Assembly (NCBI GenBank): GCA_963740065.1
Contig: CAVUCS010000006.1
Location: 372,001 to 436,000, forward strand
Length of the DNA: 64,000 nucleotides
Source of the DNA: DASVDE01 sp963740065
GTDB taxonomy: Bacteria; Actinomycetota; Thermoleophilia; Solirubrobacterales; 70-9
Direction: 5' to 3'
A program made the translations under genes and the position numbers. The notes under the pieces are model-generated. The model was not told the DNA's origin, did no database searches, and saw only the letters and a list, made by a program, of their open reading frames with translations. Position 1 is the first letter of the stretch; each line of letters starts with the position of its first letter. Shown here piece by piece: positions 53,257 to 60,890 of this stretch.

Positions 53257-53952
53257 CTATTCCCGGAAGCGGTAGCCGACGCCACGCACGGTGAAGAGGA
53301 ACTCAGGGCTCTTCGGGTCGGTCTCCAGCTTCTCGCGCAGATGGCGGATGTGGACATCGACGGTGCGCGGGTCGCGGTACTCGGAATCTCCCCAGACGTG
53401 CTCCAGCAGGGTCTCGCGACTGAGCACGCGGCCCGGGGTACGGGCCAGCGCGCCGAGAATCTCGAACTCGACGTAGGTGACCTGTACCGCTTCGCCGCGC
53501 AGGGTCACCATCCGCCGGCCGAAGTCGATCTTCAGATCGCCGCTCTCGATCGCCTCCTCTCTGGGCAGCTCGCCGACCATGCGGCTGCGGCGCAGCGCGG
53601 CCTTGACCCGGCTGCGGAACTCGCGCATCGAGAACGGCTTGGTGATGTAGTCGTCGGCCCCGACTTCGAGCCCGGCGACCTTGTCGGTCTCGCTCCCTTT
53701 CGCGGTCAGCATGATGATCGGCACCTGGCTGCGGGAGCGCAGCCGTCGGCAGACCTCGACGCCGTCCAGCTTCGGCAGCATCAGGTCGAGGATGACCAGG
53801 TCGAAGCGCGCCTCGGTGAAGCGCTGCAGCGCTTCGTTGCCGTCCTGGGCTGAGGTGACGTGGTACCCGTCCTTGCGAAGCGGGTAGCTGAGCAGAGTCT
53901 GGATCGATTGCTCGTCGTCGACGAGGAGAATGCGTGCAGTCCCGTTGGGCAT
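53257..53952 (-). CDS. OmpR-family response regulator (MprA-like)
   Basis: The 231-residue product has a receiver domain (ILLVDDEQSIQTLL, phosphoacceptor in LVILDLMLPKLDG, MLTAKG) and a winged helix with LSRETLLEHVWGDSEYRDPRTVDVHIRHLREKLE. The minus-strand -10 TATCCT at 53960-53965 is seven bases before the ATG, giving a leaderless mRNA. It heads a run of at least six genes through otsA, so trehalose synthesis could be under this system. Confidence 0.93.
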   Translation of the reverse strand: MPNGTARILLVDDEQSIQTLLSYPLRKDGYHVTSAQDGNEALQRFTEARFDLVILDLMLPKLDGVEVCRRLRSRSQVPIIMLTAKGSETDKVAGLEVGADDYITKPFSMREFRSRVKAALRRSRMVGELPREEAIESGDLKIDFGRRMVTLRGEAVQVTYVEFEILGALARTPGRVLSRETLLEHVWGDSEYRDPRTVDVHIRHLREKLETDPKSPEFLFTVRGVGYRFRE

Positions 53953-53959
53953 GCTCAGA

Positions 53960-53965
53960 AGGATA
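53960..53965 (-). promoter_or_regulatory. -10 hexamer for the response regulator operon
   Basis: On the minus strand TATCCT lies seven bases before the ATG at 53952. Confidence 0.5.
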
Positions 53966-54026
53966 TTGGACGCATGTGCGAGTACCCAGAACTAAGGATC
54001 GGCGGGCGGCGGCCGATAGGAGAGCC

Positions 54027-54209
54027 ATGCAGTCACAGCAGCTAAAAGTGCTTGTCGATGCCGGTCAGTACAGGCCGGAGCCTTCCAGGGTCGCTGAGGC
54101 GATGCTGCAACGGCGCGGTGTGCGTGACCTGCTGATGCACGGGCCGCAGCCGCTCAGCGCAGCTGGTCGAACCCCGACGGCTCCAGTGCCGGGCCGTCGG
54201 GCCGCCTGA
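54027..54209 (+). CDS. Small FlgM-like protein
   Basis: This 60-residue product opens MQSQQLKVLVDAGQYRPEPSRVAEAMLQRRGVRDLL, which resembles the C-terminal helices of FlgM-type anti-sigma factors. AGGAGA lies six bases before the ATG. The tail after residue 40 overlaps the end of thiL on the other strand by 56 bases. No flagellar genes are in the window, so it may be an orphan or an unrelated small regulator. Confidence 0.45.
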   Translation: MQSQQLKVLVDAGQYRPEPSRVAEAMLQRRGVRDLLMHGPQPLSAAGRTPTAPVPGRRAA

Positions 54210-55122
54210 TTTCGACCCTTTCGCCCTCGACGACCTCGCCGACGACGGTTAACGCCGTCTCTGTCGCGGTCGCGCGAGGCGTGCGCCCCGGGGGTATCGC
54301 CGCCAACAGCTCGTAGTCTTCGCCGCCGCCCGCCGCCATTGCCAGCGGGTCCAGGTTCGCCGCCGCCGCGACTTCCGCGACGCCTTTCGCCAGCGGGACC
54401 GCAGCGCTGTCGATTTGCAGGCCCACGCCGCTCTCAGCAGCGATGTGGCCGGCGTCGGCTCCGAGGCCGTCGCTGAGGTCGATCATCGCGGTGGCGCCGG
54501 CGCGGGCCAGGGCGCGGCCGGCGTTCAAGCGAGGGCGGGGCTCAAGTTGGCGGGCGCGGAGGTCGTCGCCGATCTCCGCGCTCACCGCAGAGGCCAGTTC
54601 CGGGTGTTCGAGGAGCAGCAACCCTGCGGCGGCCGCGCCGATCTCTCCGGTCAGCACCAGGGAATCCCCCGGCTGCGCGCCGGCCCGGGTGACGAACTGC
54701 TCCGCCGTCGCGGCGTGACCGACCACAGTCGTCACAACTGTGAGGACCGGGGCGCGGGTTACGTCGCCGCCCGCCAGCGTCGTTCCGGTTCCTACCGCCA
54801 CCGCCACTACCCCGTCGAGCAGTTCCATACATTCGTCCTCGCTCATCCCGCTGGGAATGCCGAGGGCGACATAGGCCTCGCCTGGATCGGCGCCCATCGC
54901 CGCCAAGTCGGAGAGCGCCGTGGCCAATGCCTTGTGGCCGACCTGGGCCGGGGTGCAGCGGTCGCGGTGGAAATGAACCCCATCGACGATCGCGTCAACC
55001 GAGGTGGCGGTTGCCCCACCGGGCAGGGTGACGGCGGCGTCGTCGCCCACCCCAACCCGCACCTGCGGGCCGGCAGGAGGCAGTCGTTCTCGAATGCGCG
55101 CCAACAGTTCGAATTCGCCCAT
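54154..55122 (-). CDS. thiL: Thiamine-monophosphate kinase
   Basis: ThiL phosphorylates thiamine monophosphate to the active pyrophosphate. The 322-residue product shows the N-terminal GEFELLARI, the ATP-binding VGVGDDAAV, TSVDAIVDGVHF, LATALSDLAAMGADP, LAGGDVTRAP, and AAGGGEDYELL near the C-terminus. It is convergent with the small FlgM-like gene and diverges from the flippase-like gene across repeat D2. Confidence 0.94.
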   Translation of the reverse strand: MGEFELLARIRERLPPAGPQVRVGVGDDAAVTLPGGATATSVDAIVDGVHFHRDRCTPAQVGHKALATALSDLAAMGADPGEAYVALGIPSGMSEDECMELLDGVVAVAVGTGTTLAGGDVTRAPVLTVVTTVVGHAATAEQFVTRAGAQPGDSLVLTGEIGAAAAGLLLLEHPELASAVSAEIGDDLRARQLEPRPRLNAGRALARAGATAMIDLSDGLGADAGHIAAESGVGLQIDSAAVPLAKGVAEVAAAANLDPLAMAAGGGEDYELLAAIPPGRTPRATATETALTVVGEVVEGERVEIRRPDGPALEPSGFDQLR

Positions 55123-55150
55123 CTCGCGGGATTGTCCCCCTATCCCCGCT

Positions 55151-55193
55151 CCGCTGCGACTTATCCCCGTATGTCAGAGATAAGTCGCAGCGG
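55151..55193. repeat. Family D palindrome, copy D2
   Basis: CCGCTGCGACTTATC (55151-55165) pairs with GATAAGTCGCAGCGG (55179-55193) around CCCGTATGTCAGA. It lies in the thiL/flippase divergent gap, eight bases before the TAGGGT hexamer. Combined with D1, an ancestral 43-base palindrome with a TATGT loop can be proposed. Confidence 0.9.
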
Positions 55194-55201
55194 AAGGCCA
55201 T

Positions 55202-55207
55202 TAGGGT
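55202..55207 (+). promoter_or_regulatory. -10 hexamer for the flippase-like gene
   Basis: TAGGGT lies nine bases before the GTG at 55217. Confidence 0.4.
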
Positions 55208-55216
55208 GATCGTTTC

Positions 55217-56284
55217 GTGGAGGAGCGCCAACCACTTCTGCACCGCATCGGAGAGGCCGGCGCCAATGTCGGCTCTCGCCCACCGCGCAGCAAGCGCGTG
55301 CGGTTGGCGTTGCAACTCGGCCTTGCCGTCGTCATCTTCGGCTTCCTCGTTCTCACGGTCATTGACCAGTGGAGCGAGATCAAGGACAAGGGGGTCCATT
55401 TCCACGGGGTGTGGCTGATCCCGGCGGTTGCCCTCCTGTTCTGCTTCTACGGGCTCAGCGCCGGGGCTTGGGACGCAATCCTGCGCTTTCTCGGCTACCG
55501 CATCGGCGTTGGCCGCGCTCAGGTCGCATGGGGGCAGCCGCTACTTGCCCGCTACGTCCCGGGCAGCGTCCTCTACATCCTCGGGCGGGTGCTGCTCGCC
55601 GAGCGGGTCGGAGTGCCACGCCGAACGACGATCGCCAGCATTGTCTATGAGCAGGCAATTTCGGCCACCGCAGCCGTCGGAGTCGCCTCTTACTTCTTCA
55701 TCAGCCACCCGGACCTTCAGGGGCAACCGCTGCGCTGGGTCGTGCTGCTGGTCGTTCCGGCGGGACTTTTCGTCCTCAGCCCGCGTGTGTTCCGCCCGCT
55801 TGCCGACCGAGTCCTGCGCGCTTTCGGGCGCGAGTCGCTGCCGGCAGTGATGCCGATGCGTGGCGTGTTGACGATGCTGGGCTTCTATGCGGCGATTTGG
55901 GTGGTGGTCGGCCTCGGCGTCTACTGCGTAGCTCGCTCCGTCACCACGATTCCCTTCCGCGATGCGCTGATCGTTGGCTCGGCGCAGGCGGTTGGCTACG
56001 TCGCCGCGCTGGTCACGCTCGTCGCCCCGGCGGGCCTTGGCGTTCGCGACGCAGCTTTCGCTTGGGCGGTTAAGGCGGCAGTTCCCGCCAATAGCTTTGC
56101 GGTCGGTTCGTTAATCGCGATTGCTGTTCGTGGGGTGATGACAGTTGTGGAAGTGGTCTATGTAGGCGCGGTCACAGCCCTCGGTCGACGCGAAGGTTGG
56201 TCAATCCCAACCGGCGTGATCCACCCGTCATCCGAGGAGGTCAACGAGGTATCCCCTGACCGGACTCGCAGTCCAGCTAATTAG
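55217..56284 (+). CDS. Lysylphosphatidylglycerol synthetase-like TM (UPF0104) flippase-type protein
   Basis: The product is a polytopic protein of 355 residues with about eight helices, of the MprF N-terminal (UPF0104) type, a family suspected to flip lipid-linked substrates. Visible motifs are GAWDAILRFLGYRIGVGRAQVAWGQPLLARYVPGSVLYILGR and GYVAALVTLVAPAGLGVRDAAFAW. The GTG start follows -10 TAGGGT. The last 15 residues (EVNEVSPDRTRSPAN) and the stop are encoded by a half copy of repeat B, so the original C-terminus was probably replaced. Confidence 0.82.
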   Translation: MEERQPLLHRIGEAGANVGSRPPRSKRVRLALQLGLAVVIFGFLVLTVIDQWSEIKDKGVHFHGVWLIPAVALLFCFYGLSAGAWDAILRFLGYRIGVGRAQVAWGQPLLARYVPGSVLYILGRVLLAERVGVPRRTTIASIVYEQAISATAAVGVASYFFISHPDLQGQPLRWVVLLVVPAGLFVLSPRVFRPLADRVLRAFGRESLPAVMPMRGVLTMLGFYAAIWVVVGLGVYCVARSVTTIPFRDALIVGSAQAVGYVAALVTLVAPAGLGVRDAAFAWAVKAAVPANSFAVGSLIAIAVRGVMTVVEVVYVGAVTALGRREGWSIPTGVIHPSSEEVNEVSPDRTRSPAN

Positions 56285-56285
56285 C
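56239..56285. repeat. Half copy of family B element
   Basis: These 47 bases repeat the left half of copy B3 (56301-56347) with about three mismatches, including the site-specific outer arm. It stops in the centre of the palindrome (CAGTCCAGCTAATTAGC). It supplies the last codons and stop of the flippase-like gene. Confidence 0.9.
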
Positions 56286-56300
56286 CGCCCTCCGGAGGAA

Positions 56301-56393
56301 GGCCAACGAGGTACCCCCTGACCGGACTCGCAGTCCAGCTAATGAGCTGGACTGCTCTGAGTATCCGCCCGGTAAGGGGGTACCTCGTTGGCC
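56301..56393. repeat. Family B inverted-repeat element, copy B3 (minus orientation)
   Basis: The arms GGCCAACGAGGTACCCCCT (56301-56319) and AGGGGGTACCTCGTTGGCC (56375-56393) are perfect. The core is the reverse of B1 and B2, with palindrome half CAGTCCAGCTAA followed by TGAGCTGGACTG. On the plus strand TTTT follows the right arm, so the element could be an intrinsic terminator for the flippase-like gene. It lies between convergent genes. Confidence 0.9.
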
Positions 56394-56408
56394 TTTTGGC
56401 CCTAGTGC

Positions 56409-57548
56409 TTACAAGGGAATACGCGCACCGAGTTGGTAGGCGGTTAGGGCCAGCACCAGGAAGGTGAGCTTGTGGTTCCTTGAGAGGGCTATTAGGGGGA
56501 GGGTCCAGATGATGTACCAGGGGAGGAGCCAGGAGGTGGCTAGGAGGAGGGTGAGGGCTGCCCAGGCGGCTGCCTCGATCCAGTCGGCGCCTCGGTAGGT
56601 GCGGACCAGTAGGTAGGCGACGAAGGCGGCGTAGAGGGTGAGGGCCGCGATGCGGACGGCGTCGGGGTCGAGGCCGGTGAGGCGGGCGGTCGTGATCGGG
56701 ACACTCATGTGGCTGGTGCGCGACTGGTTCTCCCCGGCGAGGCCGAACGAGTGCAGCCAGTCCCAGCCAAAGGCCGCGTACCCCGCCACCGCGATCATCA
56801 CCACCGCCACGGCGCCACCGACCAAGAACCGCCTGAGGTGCAACGCATTTGAGGGGCAATCGGCCTTGAATGCGTTGCACCGGGGATTTTGCCTGAAGGT
56901 GGCGAGGAGGGCGAAGGGGAAGACCGCCAACGTCGATGCCTTGACCGCCGCCGCGGCGATGAAGGCCGCGCCGCCGGAGTACTCCCGAGCGGCGAGGACC
57001 GCAGCGACGCCGGTCATTGTGAGCAGCACCGCCAGGCCGTCGTTGTGGGCGCCGCCGACGACGTGGACCAGGACCAGCGGGTTGAGGGCGACGAAGGCGG
57101 CGGCTCGCAGCGGATCGACGCCACGCGCGGGGGCGAGGCGGGCGACCAGGGCCGTCAGGCCCAGAACCGAGGCGGCGGCCAGCGCCTTCAGCGCCGCCAC
57201 GGCCAGATCCACCGGCAGCCACGCAAGGGGATAGGTAACCAGCGTGAAGATGGGACCGTAGGCGCTGGTGGTGTCGGGCCAGGCAACGAGAGCGTAGGCC
57301 GGATCGGCCGGCGCGGCCGTCGGCGGGTGGACATAGGGATTGAGTCCGTGGACGACGCCGAGGCGGGCGTAGTCGATGTAGCTGTAGGCGTCGTGGGAGA
57401 GGAGAACCGGGGCGACGGCGAAGCCGGCGACCGCGACCGCGATCACTCCCCAAATAATCCTCCGTCCCAGTCTAGGCGCAGCCTCCAGAACGCCGAGGTA
57501 GGCCGCGAACCCCACCCACATCAGTCCGTAGGCAACCCCCGCACTCAC
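56409..57548 (-). CDS. GT-C mannosyltransferase-like membrane protein
   Basis: This 379-residue protein has eight or more helices and the loop HDAYSYIDYARLGVVHGLNPYVHPP near residues 52-76, with TTSAYGPIFTLVTYPLAW after it, as in polyprenol-phosphate-mannose-dependent transferases (MptA/MptB-like). ALNPLVLVHVVGGAHNDGLAVLL is another conserved block. It contains element F (56837-56881), read as roughly PRCNAFKADCPSNALHL at a helix boundary. The PBP gene ends ten bases before its start, so the two are likely co-transcribed. Confidence 0.75.
   Translation of the reverse strand: MSAGVAYGLMWVGFAAYLGVLEAAPRLGRRIIWGVIAVAVAGFAVAPVLLSHDAYSYIDYARLGVVHGLNPYVHPPTAAPADPAYALVAWPDTTSAYGPIFTLVTYPLAWLPVDLAVAALKALAAASVLGLTALVARLAPARGVDPLRAAAFVALNPLVLVHVVGGAHNDGLAVLLTMTGVAAVLAAREYSGGAAFIAAAAVKASTLAVFPFALLATFRQNPRCNAFKADCPSNALHLRRFLVGGAVAVVMIAVAGYAAFGWDWLHSFGLAGENQSRTSHMSVPITTARLTGLDPDAVRIAALTLYAAFVAYLLVRTYRGADWIEAAAWAALTLLLATSWLLPWYIIWTLPLIALSRNHKLTFLVLALTAYQLGARIPL
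56837..56881. repeat. Palindromic insert in the GT-C gene (element F)
   Basis: Perfect 13-base arms GGTGCAACGCATT (56837-56849) and AATGCGTTGCACC (56869-56881) surround 19 bases. The segment is translated in frame in the minus-strand gene, giving a cysteine-bearing stretch where homologues have a short basic loop. Confidence 0.65.
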
Positions 57549-57558
57549 CTACCGGATG

Positions 57559-59738
57559 TCACCCGGGGGCACCGACGCCACCGCCGGCTGCCGTGCCACC
57601 GCCGATCCCCGCATTGCCACCGCCGCCGCCACCACCGCCACCACCCGCGGGCGGGGGGCTCGGGGAAGGTGTCGGAGTGGGCTGCTGGCCCGCTCCGGGG
57701 GCGTAGGCGCCGGGGTCGTAGCCGCCGACCGCGTCCTGGCCCGGCTTCTTCTTGCCGTTTCTCCCTCTGTTGGCACTGTCGGTGGGTGTGACCTCACTCG
57801 GGCCGGACTGGGTGAACTGACCGTAGAAGGGTGCCCAGGAGATCGGCGTATCCGGGGGTGTGAACTCCTCGCATGGCACGCCCCCGTTTGCGTACAGCGA
57901 GTTCCAGATCATCGCCGGGAAGGTCCCGCCGAACACCGTCGTGCCGTGCACGCTGGTCATCTCGATGTCGTTGGATTGCGGGTAGCCGACCCAGACCGCG
58001 GTCGCCAAGTTGGGTTGGAAGCCGGCGAACCAGGCATCGGTGTAGTTGTCGGTCGTTCCCGTCTTTCCCGCCTGGCCGGAGCAGCCGGTGTAGGCGGCGG
58101 TGCCGGTGCCGCCGGTGATGTTGTCGTGCAGCAGTCGCGTCACCTCATAGGCGACCGCCTCCGGCAGCACCCGCTTGGGGTCCGGTTCCTCTGGGTGGTC
58201 GATTCGACCGGTCGGGAACTCGACCCTCCGGATCGCGATCGGATTGCGATGGGTGCCGCCGTTGGCGAGCGTCGCGTAGGCATCGGCCATCTCCAGCGGC
58301 GAGACGCCGATTCGCAGGCCGCCGATCCCCTCTGCCGGGATCCCGTCGAGCTGCGTCGTGATCCCCATCGACTTCGCCGTCTCGGCAACGCTCTCGGGCC
58401 CGACATCGAGGTCGAGCTGCGCGAACACGGTGTTGTCGGAGGCCACCGTTGCCTGCTGCAGGTTGATCGTTCCCTGGTAGCCCTCGTCGGCCGTCGAAAC
58501 CTCCCAGTGACCCCACTCGGGCAGATCCAGGTTCAGCGGTCTCGAGGTGTAGTAGGTCGAGTAAGGGTCGATCCCCTGCTTGATCGCGGTCGCCAGGACG
58601 AAGGTCTTGAAGGTCGACCCGGGTTGGCGGTGCCCCTGCGCGGCGAGGTTGAATTGGCTCGTGCCGTAGCTGGAGCTGGAGACCATCGCCTCGATGTAGC
58701 CCGTGTCGGGGTCGATCGAGACCAGCGCCGAAGAGGGGTCGGTCGAATAGGGGAGGGTCGATCGCATCGCCTCCAACCCAACCTCCTGCAGCGTCGGGTC
58801 GACCGTGGTGAAGACCCGCAGTCCCCCCTTGCGCACCGTGTTGACCCCGTACTTCTCGATCAGTTTGTCCTCGACGTAGTCGAAGAAGTAAGGCTGGCGG
58901 CGGTCGAAGTAGGTGTCGGAGAGCTTCAAGCCGAGCCCGCGCTGCTGTCCCTCAAGCGCCCGCGCGCGCGATATGTACCCGAGCTTCGCCATGCTGGAGA
59001 GGACCTCGTTGCGGCGGACCAGCGCTCCCTCCGGGTTGAGAATCGGGTTGTAGTCCGATGGGGCCTGCGGAAGCCCGGCCAGCAGCGCGGCTTGCTCCAA
59101 GGTCAGCTTCCAGACCGGTTTGGAGAAGTAGATCCGCGAGGCCGCCTGTACGCCAACCGCGGTGGAGCCGTTGATCGTCCCGTAAGAAGCGGTGTTGAGG
59201 TATTTGCCGAGGATGTCCTGCTTGGAGAACTTCTTCTCGTACTCCAGCGCCAGCTCGGCCTCTTGGATCTTGCGCTCGATGTTGCGCTGGGGGTCGGTGA
59301 TGCAGAGGTTGCGCATCAGCTGCATCGTGATCGTCGAGCCGCCCTGGACGACCTTGCCGGCTTGGATGTTCTCGATCAGCGCGCGGAGGCCACCCTCGTA
59401 GTCGATCCCGTTGTGATCGAAGAAGCGCTCGTCCTCGATTGCCACGGTGGCGTATTTCAGGTCCGTCGGCACTCGATCGATCGAGACCGGCGTGCGCGCT
59501 TCGTCGGAGGCGATGTAGCCGAGCCGGCTGCCGTCTCCGGCGAAGAGAACCGAGTTGCCGCCGCGCTCGATCGGGCGGCAGTCGGAGAGGGGCGGGGCCT
59601 TGGCGGCGACGTCCAGCACCCAGGAAGCGACGCCGATCGCGATTACGCCGAGCACGGCGACAACGCCGGCGGCTACGAAGAGCACCTTGCTGGGGCGCCT
59701 CCGCGGCGCCGGTGACGTCTGCGATTGCGCTTCGTCAT
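57559..59738 (-). CDS. Class A penicillin-binding protein (transglycosylase/transpeptidase)
   Basis: This PBP1A-like enzyme polymerises and cross-links peptidoglycan. It has one N-terminal helix (FVAAGVVAVLGVIAIGVASWVL), a GT51 domain with AIEDERFFDHNGID and VQGGSTITMQLMRN, and a transpeptidase domain with PGSTFKTF (SxxK), ASDNTVFA (SxN) and SGQAGKTGTTDNYTD (KTG). The C-terminal tail is glycine/proline-rich. The longest intact frame starts at GTG 59685. An upstream ATG (59738) would give MTKRNRRRHRRRGGAP, one base out of frame; adding one base to the GGGG at 59692-59695 joins it. The long start is preferred as a likely homopolymer error. Confidence 0.9.
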
Positions 59739-59768
59739 GCGAAAAGGGTACTTCGGCGCCGATCCCGC

Positions 59769-60185
59769 TCAGCCCTGCGTGTCGCCGGTCGAGCGGTTGT
59801 GCACGATCCCTTCCACCAGCATCTGGTTGGGAATCACGACGGAACTGCCGTCGCCCGGGTCGACGTAGGTGTAGGAGAGGGTGATGTCGGTTACCCGACC
59901 GTCGACATCCTCGAACTCGATCCGGTCGCCGATTTTGATCGGCTGGGTGACCGCCAGCATCACCCCCGCGACAACGTTGGCGATCGTGTGCTGGGAGGCG
60001 AAGCCGACGATCGCCGCCAGCACCGCGGTCGAGGCGAGGATCCCTGTCGCCAGCCGCTTCAGCTCTGTGAACTGGCTCAAAGCGATTGCGACGAGGACCA
60101 GGAAGGCGACGAGGAAGAGCAGGCGGCGCAGGAACCGGAGGCGAGTCTTCGTGGACCGCGAGACCTGTGAAACTGGCGGCGACAT
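59769..60185 (-). CDS. Short MscS-like mechanosensitive channel domain protein
   Basis: The 138-residue product contains the core pore and beta domain of MscS: LATGILASTAVLAAIVGFASQHTIANVVAGVMLAVTQPIKIGDRI, then FEDVDGRVTDITLSYTYVDPGDGSSVVIPNQML. Two helices precede it. The large C-terminal cage domain is missing, so this is a mini-MscS. The ATG at 60185 overlaps the ATG of the divergent CPBP gene. The -10 hexamer for it lies inside that gene. Confidence 0.82.
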   Translation of the reverse strand: MSPPVSQVSRSTKTRLRFLRRLLFLVAFLVLVAIALSQFTELKRLATGILASTAVLAAIVGFASQHTIANVVAGVMLAVTQPIKIGDRIEFEDVDGRVTDITLSYTYVDPGDGSSVVIPNQMLVEGIVHNRSTGDTQG

Positions 60186-60873
60186 GGAGGCCACGGTACC
60201 CGCAAAGTCAGGCTTTCCGTACTCCAACTGGGGTCCGGGCGCGGCCGTGCTCGGGGTGCTTTTGGCGATCGGGACGGGGATCGTGCTTGGGATCCCGGCG
60301 GTGATCGTTGAGCACCCGGTAGACGGCGAGTTGAGCGCGGCTGCCAACGCCTTTATCCAGTTGGCCACGGCTGCCGGGTTCCTGATGGTGCCGATGGTGA
60401 TCGCGGCGCAGAGGGGGGCGGGCAGCTTCGGCGAAATTGCCCGACGACTGGGGGTGCGGAAGTTTCGCCCTTCGGCGGTGAAGTGGATGGCCGCGGCGGT
60501 CGGCGCTTACCTCCTCTTCGCCTTCCTCTACTCGCTGTTGATCGGCCAGCCCAAGCAGGAGGACATCGCGGAGAGCTTTGGCACGGTCCCGATCCAAATC
60601 CTGCTGATCGTCGTCGCCGCGCCAGTCAGCGAGGAGGTTTGCTTTCGGGGGATGCTCTTCGGCGGCCTGCGCGAGCGGCTTCCACGGATTGGCGCGGCCC
60701 TGATCAGCGCCGTCATCTTCGGCGGCCTGCACGCGACGACCGGCGTCAGCGCCGTCCCGCCGCTGATCGCCTTCGGTTTCGTTTTGGCACTCCTCTACGA
60801 AAAAACCGGCTCGATCGTCCCGGGGATCATCTTGCATGCGATGAACAACTCGGTCGCCCTCCTAGCCCAGTAG
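60184..60873 (+). CDS. CPBP family intramembrane metalloprotease
   Basis: The 229-residue product has the CPBP (Abi) motifs APVSEEVCFRGMLFGGLRER (EExxxR), FGGLHATTG and HAMNNSVA. These residues coordinate the metal and form the active site in Rce1-like proteases. It has six to seven helices. Start ATG 60184 is on top of the MscS start on the other strand, with no room for a separate promoter; a slightly later start cannot be ruled out. Confidence 0.85.
   Translation: MEATVPAKSGFPYSNWGPGAAVLGVLLAIGTGIVLGIPAVIVEHPVDGELSAAANAFIQLATAAGFLMVPMVIAAQRGAGSFGEIARRLGVRKFRPSAVKWMAAAVGAYLLFAFLYSLLIGQPKQEDIAESFGTVPIQILLIVVAAPVSEEVCFRGMLFGGLRERLPRIGAALISAVIFGGLHATTGVSAVPPLIAFGFVLALLYEKTGSIVPGIILHAMNNSVALLAQ
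60193..60198 (-). promoter_or_regulatory. -10 hexamer for mini-MscS, inside the CPBP gene
   Basis: On the minus strand TACCGT lies seven bases before the MscS ATG at 60185. Because the divergent gene begins at 60184, this promoter is inside the first codons of the CPBP gene. Confidence 0.45.
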
Positions 60874-60890
60874 CCGGGCAATAGGGCAGA

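Noticed and set aside
57556..59715. 719-codon plus-strand open frame opposite the PBP gene
   Set aside because: It is antisense to a full set of PBP motifs; long antisense frames are expected in GC-rich coding DNA.
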